Assembly: GCA_039649115.1 (NCBI GenBank)
Contig: JBBWZQ010000279.1
Location: forward strand, 1 to 12,163
Direction: 5' to 3'
DNA: 12,163 nucleotides
DNA from: DATEJJ01 sp039649115
GTDB lineage: Bacteria; Actinomycetota; Actinomycetes; Mycobacteriales; Micromonosporaceae
Position 1 is the first letter of the stretch. Every line of letters begins with the position of its first letter. Below the pieces are notes generated by a model. That model made no database searches, was not told where the DNA came from, and saw only the letters and a program-made list of their open reading frames with translations. The translations under genes and the position numbers were made by a program. This document shows positions 1-6,094 of the stretch, piece after piece.

Positions 1-2
1 CC

Positions 3-1088
3 TCAGTCTGCGCGCTGGGTCGCGGCCCGCGCGAGTTCGACCAGTACCCCGGCCGCCTCCGGGTCCAACTCGACGCCGTCCAGCGCGTCCAGCGCCTGTC
101 GGGTCAGGTCGGCGATCCGCCGCTCGGTGCGGGCCAGCGCGCCGGTACCGGTGATGATCGCCCGCAGCTCGACCACCCCGGCCTCGTCCAGCTCCGGGTC
201 GCCGAGCCCGGCCAGCAGGGTCGCGCGCCCGCCCGGGTTCGCCGCCGAGGCCGCTGCCGCCACGAGGAACGTCCTCTTGCCCTCGCGCAGGTCGTCCCCA
301 GCCGGTTTGCCCGTGCGCGCCGGGTCGCCGTACACGCCGAGGATGTCGTCGCGCAGCTGGAACGCCTCGCCCAGCGGCAGCCCGTACCCGCTGTAGGCCG
401 CCCGTACCGGCTCGGCGGCACCGGCCAGCGCGGCACCCAGCAGCAGCGGCCGCTCCACCGTGTACTTCGCCGACTTGTACCGGGCGACCTTGCCCGCCCG
501 CTCCATCGACGTGTTCTCGCTGACCTGGGCGTGCACGTCGAGGTACTGGCCGACCACCACCTCGGTGCGCATGTCGTCGAAGACCGACCGGGCCCGGGCC
601 AGGCCGGCACGGTCCATCCCGCTGCCGAACAGCAGCTCTTCCGACCAGACCAGGCACAGGTCGCCGAGCAGGATGGCGCTGGCCCGGCCGAAGGCGAGCG
701 GGTCGCCGGACCAGGCGCGAGCCGCGTGCAGGTCGGCGAAGCGACGGTGTACCGACGGCTCGCCGCGACGGGTGTCGGACGCGTCGATCACGTCGTCGTG
801 GATGAGCGCGCTCGCGTGCACCAGTTCCAGCGCGGCGAGCGCGGCGATCAGCTCCGCCGAGTCCGGGCCGCCGGCGCCGACGAAGCCCCAGTAGGCGAAC
901 GCCGGGCGCAGCCGCTTGCCGCCGCCCAGCACGAACTCCGCGAGGGCGTCGGCGACGGGTACGAGGGCCGCGTCCATCGCCGCCAGGCTGGCGCGGTGCC
1001 TGCCCAGGCAGGTGGCCAGCGCCCGCTGGATGCGCGGCTGCAGCGGGCCAGGGTCGGCGGGGCCGGGTGCGGGGAGGTCCTCGGTCAC
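3..1088 (-). CDS. Polyprenyl (probably geranylgeranyl-type) diphosphate synthase
   Basis: Trans-isoprenyl diphosphate synthase of about 361 aa. The family condenses isopentenyl diphosphate with an allylic diphosphate in the cytoplasm, using Mg2+ held by two Asp-rich motifs. Seen here: GGGKRLRP at about residues 55-62, first Asp-rich motif HDDVID (D98, D99, D102), and second motif FQLRDDILGVYGD at about 243-255, followed by TGKPAGDDLREGKRT, a hallmark of the actinobacterial group. The residues four and five places before the first motif are small (Ala, Ser), which in the family usually permits products of C20 or longer; the exact length is inferred only. The GTG at 1088 is chosen because homology begins soon after it. 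The frame stays open up to 1721, but that extension overlaps the SARP gene and is a high-GC artefact. No clear Shine-Dalgarno is visible, which would fit co-transcription with the SARP gene 58 bp upstream. The product could feed carotenoid, terpenoid, quinone or lipid-carrier synthesis; no partner enzyme is in view. Confidence 0.92.
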   Translation of the reverse strand: MTEDLPAPGPADPGPLQPRIQRALATCLGRHRASLAAMDAALVPVADALAEFVLGGGKRLRPAFAYWGFVGAGGPDSAELIAALAALELVHASALIHDDVIDASDTRRGEPSVHRRFADLHAARAWSGDPLAFGRASAILLGDLCLVWSEELLFGSGMDRAGLARARSVFDDMRTEVVVGQYLDVHAQVSENTSMERAGKVARYKSAKYTVERPLLLGAALAGAAEPVRAAYSGYGLPLGEAFQLRDDILGVYGDPARTGKPAGDDLREGKRTFLVAAAASAANPGGRATLLAGLGDPELDEAGVVELRAIITGTGALARTERRIADLTRQALDALDGVELDPEAAGVLVELARAATQRAD

Positions 1089-1146
1089 GCAGGTGACGCT
1101 AGCGGCCCGGCCGGTACCCGGACCGCGCTGGGTGGTAGGCAGTCGG

Positions 1147-2016
1147 TCAGCCACCGGACAGCGCGGCGTGCGGGAGGAGCAGGCCTGGCCCGGGGTGCGG
1201 GGTGGCGAACGGCCCGGGCCGGCAGCCCCGTGCCGGAAGGAGATCGGGACGGGCCGGGCGCAGTGCCCGCTGGGGCAGGTCGAGCACGGGATCGGCGCGC
1301 AGGATGGCCCTCTCCAGCTGCTGGAGCTCCACGTGCGGATCGAGCCCGAACTCGTCCACCAGCCGGACCCGTGCGAGATGGTAGGTGCGCAGTGCCTCGG
1401 GCGCGCGGCCGTGGCGGTACAGCGCCAGCATGAGCAGGGCGACCAGCCGCTGGCGGTCGGGGTGCTGCGCGGCCAACTCGACGAGCTGGTCGATGACCAC
1501 ACTGTGCCGGCCCAGGCGCAGCTCCGCGTCGAGCCACTCCTCTGCCGCGGCCAACCGGGCCTCCTCCAGGCCGCGACACAGCTGGTCGGTCGGGTTGGCC
1601 ACGTCGGCGAGCGGCGGCCCGTGCCACAAGGCGAGAGCCCGTCGCAGCGTCGCGACTCCGGCGCCGTCCATCGGCTCGTCGCGGGCGTCGTGGACAAGCG
1701 CACGGAAACGAAATACGTCAATGCACATGGGATCGGCCTGAAGCGTGTACGTCGCTCCGCGGGTAATGATCCGAATGGTCCCGTCGGCGGTCTCGCCCAG
1801 CGTTGCGCGCAGTCGTGAGACGCACACCTGTACCGCGTGGCGGGCCGTGCGTGGCGGCGTGTCCAGCCAGATCAGATCGACGAGGCGGTCGACCGTCACC
1901 GGTTGGTTCACGTGGAGTGCGAGAACCGCGAGTGCGAAACGCTGTTTGCGAGGTCCGAGGTCTATTTGTTCCCCCCTGGCCCATGCCTCGACAGGACCCA
2001 GTAACCGTAACTCCAC
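1147..2016 (-). CDS. SARP-family transcriptional regulator (winged helix + BTAD)
   Basis: A 289-aa Streptomyces antibiotic regulatory protein (SARP)-type activator. Residues 1-92 form an OmpR-like winged helix: start MELRLLGPVEAW, LGPRKQRFALAVLAL, and the recognition-helix region TARHAVQVCVSRLRATLG near 57-74. Residues about 97-242 form the bacterial transcriptional activation domain (BTAD), with ALALWHGPPLADV and DEFGLDPHVELQQLERAIL. The length matches small SARPs; there is no NB-ARC or TPR extension of the AfsR kind. The start is GTG at 2016, supported by a strong GAGGGGG ribosome-binding site at 2021-2027, four bases away. SARPs bind direct heptamer repeats on an 11-bp pitch, and such a pair lies 113 bp upstream (2130-2147). 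The gene is followed by the polyprenyl synthase on the same strand and is divergent from the RND operon, so either or both may be targets. That is inference. Confidence 0.92.
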   Translation of the reverse strand: MELRLLGPVEAWARGEQIDLGPRKQRFALAVLALHVNQPVTVDRLVDLIWLDTPPRTARHAVQVCVSRLRATLGETADGTIRIITRGATYTLQADPMCIDVFRFRALVHDARDEPMDGAGVATLRRALALWHGPPLADVANPTDQLCRGLEEARLAAAEEWLDAELRLGRHSVVIDQLVELAAQHPDRQRLVALLMLALYRHGRAPEALRTYHLARVRLVDEFGLDPHVELQQLERAILRADPVLDLPQRALRPARPDLLPARGCRPGPFATPHPGPGLLLPHAALSGG

Positions 2017-2020
2017 AACG

Positions 2021-2027
2021 CCCCCTC
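2021..2027 (-). promoter_or_regulatory. Ribosome-binding site of the SARP gene
   Basis: The minus-strand read is GAGGGGG, then four bases, then GTG. It is a near-ideal Shine-Dalgarno and fixes the GTG start at 2016. Confidence 0.75.
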
Positions 2028-2129
2028 GTACGTTGGTGTGTCACGCAGACGTACCGGATGTCACCCGGATCCGGCGATCACGAGTGGCTGTGCCGTACGC
2101 AGGCAGCTTTAGAGCCTCATTAGAACCGA

Positions 2130-2147
2130 TCGAACGGCATTCGAACA
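2130..2147. promoter_or_regulatory. Candidate SARP operator: two heptamers on an 11-bp pitch
   Basis: The plus strand reads TCGAACG (2130-2136), four bases, TCGAACA (2141-2147). On the minus strand this is TGTTCGA, four bases, CGTTCGA. Six of seven positions match, and the 11-bp repeat distance is the geometry expected for SARP and other OmpR-type winged-helix dimers bound on one DNA face. On the minus strand a TAATGA hexamer follows about 7 bases after the second heptamer (a weak -10), suggesting autoregulation of the SARP. On the plus strand only a poor -10 (TAGGGG near 2157) follows. Orientation and target are therefore undecided. Confidence 0.5.
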
Positions 2148-2206
2148 GCGTCTGTGTAGGGGAACGTCGCAGACACGTCGCCATTTTTGCGTGATCGAGA
2201 GCCGCT

Positions 2207-2260
2207 ATGACCGAATGCCAGTTGGTTGCGGTTGATCTGGGCTTAATTTCGATTCCATGA
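2207..2260 (+). other. Possible 17-codon leader ORF upstream of the RND operon
   Basis: ATG at 2207 opens a short frame of 17 codons ending in TGA at 2258-2260, preceded by a GAGAG stretch about five bases upstream. The peptide (MTECQLVAVDLGLISIP) has no recognised family and no run of one amino acid that would signal attenuation. It lies within the relatively AT-rich intergenic region and may be chance. The rest of 2148-2345 holds no gene that I can support. Confidence 0.12.
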
Positions 2261-2316
2261 TTTATTGCCCGCGATTGTGTGTTCGCAACTCCTGCCGATC
2301 GCGGAATCCCCTGTCA

Positions 2317-2331
2317 ACTATGTCACACAGT
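2317..2331. promoter_or_regulatory. Short imperfect dyad, possible operator
   Basis: ACTATGT, one central base, ACACAGT: seven-base arms with a single mismatch. It lies 120 bp upstream of RND1, in the less GC-rich intergenic stretch. The size suits a dimeric repressor half-site pair, but no particular regulator can be named. Confidence 0.25.
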
Positions 2332-2345
2332 ACTCGTCGGCGCGC

Positions 2346-2363
2346 TGTGAGCGCGTTGTGAAC
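2346..2363. promoter_or_regulatory. Second 11-bp-pitch direct repeat (PHO-box/AfsR-box-like)
   Basis: The plus strand reads TGTGAGC (2346-2352) and TGTGAAC (2357-2363), 11 bp apart. The minus strand reads GTTCACA, four bases, GCTCACA. GTTCAC repeats on an 11-bp pitch are characteristic of PhoP-type and AfsR-type sites in streptomycetes. The pair is about 90 bp upstream of the RND1 start, a plausible place for control of the operon. The match is partial and the binding protein is unknown. Confidence 0.35.
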
Positions 2364-2450
2364 CCACGATGAATCGGGGGTGAGGAGCGTTTGCGACATT
2401 TATCTGCATGGCGTAGCCACCGGAAGTCTCGCACGGAAAGGTGTCCGGCC

Positions 2451-5400
2451 ATGATGCGATGGATCGTCGGCTCCAGCCAGAAGTACCGGCGCCTGGTGCT
2501 AGCCGTGGCGGTGGCCCTGATCGCCCTCGGCTTCGTGCAACTGCGGCGGTCATCCGTGGAGGCGCTGCCGGAGTTCGGACCGGTGCGGGTGGACGTTCAG
2601 GTCGAAGCGCTCGGGTTGTCCGCCGAAGAGGTGGAGAACCTGATCACCAACCCGATGGAGAACGAGTTCTTCAACGGCATCCCGTGGCTGGCGAAGCTGG
2701 AGTCCCACACCATACCGGGGCTGTCCTCGATGGAGATGACCTTCCAGCCAGGTACCGACCCGATCCGGGCGCGGCAGGTGGTGCAGGAGCGCCTCACCAT
2801 GGCACCCGCGCTGCCCGCAGCCTCGTCCAGGCCGCCACTGGTGGTGCAGCCGCTCTCGTCGACCGGCCGGCTCATGATGATCGGGCTCTCCGCGAAACAG
2901 CTCTCGCTGATCGACATGTCGCTGATGTCCCGCTGGACGATCGTGCCGCGGCTGCTCAGCGTGCCTGGCGTGGCGAACGTCGGGATCTGGGGGTTCCGGG
3001 ACCGGCAACTGCAGGTACAGGTCGATCCGACCAAGCTGATGCAGCACAGCGTCACGCTCGACCAGGTGCTGCGTACCTCGGCGAACGCGCTGTGGGTCTC
3101 GCCGCTGACCTTCGTCGAGGCGTCCACGCCCGGGCTCGGCGGCTTCATCGACACCGCCAACCAGCGGATCGAGATCCAGCACAACCAGCCGATCAAGAAC
3201 GCGGCAGACCTCGGCAAGGTGACCATCGAGGGCGCGGAGGACAGGCAACTGCACCTGGCCGACGTCGCGTCCATCGTCGAGGACCACCAGATCCTGATTG
3301 GCGACGCGGTCGTCCAGGACGCGCCCAGCCTGATGCTCGTGGTGGAGCGGTTCCCCGGTACCAAGGTCACGGACGTGACCCGCAACGTGGAGGCCGCGCT
3401 CGACGAGCTGCGCCCCGCCCTGCCCGGCCTCCAGGTGGACACCACGGTGTACCGGCCGGCGACCTTCGTCGAGACGATGGTCCGCAACCTCACCGTGATG
3501 CTGATCATCGGCGGCATCCTGCTGCTGCTCGTGCTCGGTGCCCTGCTCTTCGACTGGCGTGCGGCACTGGTCAGCATCGTGACGATCGGGGCGTCCATCG
3601 CGGTGACGATGCTCGTGCTGTCCCTGTTCGGGGTCGGCCTGAACATGATGTCCCTGGCGGGGTTGGTGATGGCGCTCGCCATTGTGGTGGACGATGCCGT
3701 CGTCGGCGTGGACAACGTCCGGCAACGGCTGCGGGAGCGCACCGGGGACGGGTCCGGGGCCATCCACGCGGCCGTACTGGAGATGCGTGGTCCGCTGGTC
3801 GTGGCGGCGCTGATCGCCGCGGCCTCGGTGGCGCCGGTGTTCCTGCTCGACGGGGTCCGCGGCGCGTTCCTCACCCCGGTCGCGCAGGCATTCCTGGCGG
3901 CCACGGTGGTCTCCCTGGTGATCGCGCTGACGATCGCCCCGGTGCTGGCCACACTCCTGCTGTCCGGCACGTCCCTGCGGCACCGCGAGTCGGCACCCGC
4001 CCGGGCGCTGGCGCGCGGGTACGCCTCGGTGCTGCCCGGCCTGCTGCGCCGGCCCGTCATGTCCTACGCGATCGTCGCCCTGCTCGTGGTGGCCGGCCTG
4101 CTCGCAGTGCCGTTCCTCACCGGCCGGCCGCTGTCGCCGACGCTCAAGGAGCGGGACCTGCTGATCAGCTGGGAGGCGCCGCCGGGTACGTCCCTGCCGG
4201 AGATGAACCGGATCACCGGGACGCTCACCGGCGAGCTGCGGTCCCTGTCCGGCGTCCGCGACGTCGGTGCCCACGTCGGGCGGGCCATCGCCGGGGACCA
4301 GATCGTCGGTGTCAACGCCGGCGAAGTGTGGCTGAGCGTCGACCCGAAGGCCAACTACGACAAGACCCTGGCCGCCGTGCGGCGGGTGCTCAACGGCTAC
4401 CCGGGCATGCAGAGCGACCTGGTCACGTACACGGACAAGCGGGTCCGCGAGGTGGTGACCAAGAGCACCTCGGACGACCTGGTGGTGCGCGTCTACGGCA
4501 ACGACTACGGCGTCCTCAACGCCAAGGCGCAGGAGGTGCTGGGGATCATCTCGGGCATCCGCGGGGTGAACCGGCCGCACGTGGTCTCGGCCCAGGTCGC
4601 GCCGACGGTCGAGATCGAGGTGTCGGTCGACAAGGCCGCCAAGTGGGGCCTCAAGCCCGGCGATGTGCGCCGCGCCGCCGCCACCCTGGTGGCCGCCACC
4701 ATCGCGGGCAACCTCTTCGAGAACCAGAAGGTGTACGAGGTCGTGGTGTGGGGTGTGCCCTCGCTGCGGCAGAACGTGGACACCATCAGGGACCTGCGCA
4801 TCGACGCGCCGGTCGGCGGCCCCGGGAACGGGCCGACGCAGGTGCGCCTGGCCGACGTGGCCAACGTACGGGTGGTGCCGAAGGCGGAGGTCATCCTGCA
4901 CGACCAGGTGTCCCGTGCGATCGACGTCGTCGCCAACGTGCGCGGCCGCGGTGTCGGCGCGGTGACGGCCGACGTGAAGAACCGGCTGCGCCAGGTCGCG
5001 TTCCCCCAGGAGCACCACCTGGAGGTGCTCGGCGAGACCCAGACGCAGGCGGGTGGCGGGTTCCGGCTGTGGGTGGCCGTCATCGGCATCGCGATCCTCG
5101 TCTTCTTCATGCTCCAGGCGACCTTCAGCAGCTGGCGGCTCGCGTTGCTGTACTTCCTGCTCCTGCCGTTGACGCTGGTCGGAGGCCTGCTGCTGGCCCT
5201 GGCCGTCCGAGGCAGCGTGTCCGCCGTCGCCCTGCTCGGCCTGCTCACCGTGCTGGCCCTGGGCGTCCGGGGTGGCCTCCTGCAGGTCCGGCTCTACCAG
5301 CGGCTGGAGGATGAGGGCGCGGCGCTGGACGCCGACCTGGTGGCGCTGGGCTCACGGCAGCGGTTCGTGCCCACCGTGACCGGGCTGCTCGCCGGGGGGC

Positions 5401-5585
5401 TGGCCCTGTTCCCGCTGGCAGTCTACGGCGGCGGCGCCTCCGGCCTGGAGATCGTGGGCCCGCTGGCCCTGATCGTGGTGGGCGGCCTCGTCACGACGGC
5501 GCTGCTGAACCTGTTCATCCTGCCCGCCCTGTACCTGCGGTTCGCGGCCCGGCCACGGCCCGCTCCGGAGCTGAGGAGTAGTTGA
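2451..5585 (+). CDS. RND efflux permease 1, CusA/CzcA-like, diverged paralog
   Basis: A 1044-aa proton-driven RND permease. It has the usual plan: TM1 near residues 15-33, a large outer loop, a membrane block at about 347-506, TM7 at about 536-556, a second outer loop, and a membrane block from about 873 to 1030. TM4 carries VVDDAVVGVDN (D414, D415, D421), the family's proton-relay region; the Glu common at the last position is Asp here. The start at 2451 (MMRWIVGSS) is chosen because RND2 begins MMRWIIGTS and GGAAAGG lies nine bases upstream; a TTG start at 2391 would add an unrelated tail. Compared with RND2 it has lost the TRNGIL motif (VRGGLL, R940) and the GHEIEHPMA motif near the end. 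CusA's three metal-binding methionines are not seen at the aligned positions. It overlaps the next gene by one base. The substrate is unknown. Confidence 0.93.
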   Translation: MMRWIVGSSQKYRRLVLAVAVALIALGFVQLRRSSVEALPEFGPVRVDVQVEALGLSAEEVENLITNPMENEFFNGIPWLAKLESHTIPGLSSMEMTFQPGTDPIRARQVVQERLTMAPALPAASSRPPLVVQPLSSTGRLMMIGLSAKQLSLIDMSLMSRWTIVPRLLSVPGVANVGIWGFRDRQLQVQVDPTKLMQHSVTLDQVLRTSANALWVSPLTFVEASTPGLGGFIDTANQRIEIQHNQPIKNAADLGKVTIEGAEDRQLHLADVASIVEDHQILIGDAVVQDAPSLMLVVERFPGTKVTDVTRNVEAALDELRPALPGLQVDTTVYRPATFVETMVRNLTVMLIIGGILLLLVLGALLFDWRAALVSIVTIGASIAVTMLVLSLFGVGLNMMSLAGLVMALAIVVDDAVVGVDNVRQRLRERTGDGSGAIHAAVLEMRGPLVVAALIAAASVAPVFLLDGVRGAFLTPVAQAFLAATVVSLVIALTIAPVLATLLLSGTSLRHRESAPARALARGYASVLPGLLRRPVMSYAIVALLVVAGLLAVPFLTGRPLSPTLKERDLLISWEAPPGTSLPEMNRITGTLTGELRSLSGVRDVGAHVGRAIAGDQIVGVNAGEVWLSVDPKANYDKTLAAVRRVLNGYPGMQSDLVTYTDKRVREVVTKSTSDDLVVRVYGNDYGVLNAKAQEVLGIISGIRGVNRPHVVSAQVAPTVEIEVSVDKAAKWGLKPGDVRRAAATLVAATIAGNLFENQKVYEVVVWGVPSLRQNVDTIRDLRIDAPVGGPGNGPTQVRLADVANVRVVPKAEVILHDQVSRAIDVVANVRGRGVGAVTADVKNRLRQVAFPQEHHLEVLGETQTQAGGGFRLWVAVIGIAILVFFMLQATFSSWRLALLYFLLLPLTLVGGLLLALAVRGSVSAVALLGLLTVLALGVRGGLLQVRLYQRLEDEGAALDADLVALGSRQRFVPTVTGLLAGGLALFPLAVYGGGASGLEIVGPLALIVVGGLVTTALLNLFILPALYLRFAARPRPAPELRSS
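5572..5577 (+). promoter_or_regulatory. Ribosome-binding site inside the end of RND1
   Basis: GAGGAG lies seven bases before the ATG at 5585, within the last codons of RND1. Together with the TGATG stop/start overlap it indicates translational coupling and supports ATG 5585 over the in-frame TTG at 5582. Confidence 0.7.
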
Positions 5586-6082
5586 TGCACACACGTCGAT
5601 GGATAGTGGCCGGATTGGTTGCGATCGGGCTGGGTCTGGCGGGTTGCTCGGGACCGGACAACGGTTCCGGCACCGGTGTGGACACGGCGGCTGATGCCAA
5701 GGTCCAGGACGTTCCCGGCACGGACCTCAAGCAGATCACCTTGACCGGGCACGCCGCGACGCGGCTGGGCATCCGGACCGTCACCATCGCCGGGTCGGTA
5801 CCGGTGGTGGCCGCGCCCGGGCCGTCCACGGGTCCCGCCACACCGGTGACCGTCGTGCCGTACTCCGCGGTGCTCTACGCCCCGGACGGCGGCACCTGGG
5901 TCTACACGGTTCCGCAGCCGTTGACCTACCTGCGCGAGAAGGTCGTGGTGACGGTCGTGCGGGGCGCCAAGGGGGACCAGGCGGTGCTGTCCCAGGCGCC
6001 GGCGGCGGGAACGACGATCGTGTCCATCGGCGTGGTCGAACTTTACGGCACCGAGCTCGGCATCGGGAACGTCACAGAGTAG
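5585..6082 (+). CDS. Lipoprotein resembling the membrane-proximal part of an RND adaptor
   Basis: A 165-aa predicted lipoprotein. Residues 1-20 form a signal peptide (MHTRRW, hydrophobic core, lipobox LAGC with Cys21), so it should be anchored on the outer face of the cytoplasmic membrane. A Gly/Asp/Ser-rich linker follows. LKQITLTGHAATRLGIRTVTI (about 48-68) resembles the segment of CusB-like adaptors that begins the domain, and VPYSAVLYAPDGGTWVYTVP with LTYLREKVVVTVVRG and SIGVVELYGTELGIG (about 91-161) matches the membrane-proximal beta domain. Full adaptors are about 350-450 aa and contain a lipoyl domain and an alpha-helical hairpin that reaches the outer-membrane channel; neither is present. 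This suits a cell without a classical outer membrane. It lies between two RND genes, overlapping the first by one base and 12 bp from the second, so it probably contacts one or both pumps. Confidence 0.8.
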   Translation: MHTRRWIVAGLVAIGLGLAGCSGPDNGSGTGVDTAADAKVQDVPGTDLKQITLTGHAATRLGIRTVTIAGSVPVVAAPGPSTGPATPVTVVPYSAVLYAPDGGTWVYTVPQPLTYLREKVVVTVVRGAKGDQAVLSQAPAAGTTIVSIGVVELYGTELGIGNVTE

Positions 6083-6094
6083 GGACCGTACGCC

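Noticed and set aside
1089..1721. Upstream extension of the polyprenyl synthase frame to ATG 1721 (572 aa)
   Set aside because: The extra 210 residues are low-complexity Arg/Ser/Pro text antisense to nothing and in a shifted frame over the SARP gene, which has real homology and a strong ribosome site.
2312..2317. TGTCAA, the reverse complement of a -35 TTGACA for the SARP gene
   Set aside because: No acceptable -10 lies 16-18 bp further on the minus strand, and the leader would be very long.
2391..2450. N-terminal extension of RND1 from TTG 2391
   Set aside because: It adds 20 residues without family match. The paralog RND2 starts with the same MMRWI, and GGAAAGG precedes ATG 2451.
2550..5018. 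822-aa open frame on the minus strand over RND1
   Set aside because: His/Arg/Gln/Asp-rich translation mirroring the RND1 codons; antisense shadow.
2441..5314. 957-aa open frame on the plus strand over RND1
   Set aside because: Arg/Gly/Ala/Pro-rich translation with no family motif; it is a frame shadow of the high-GC RND1 gene.
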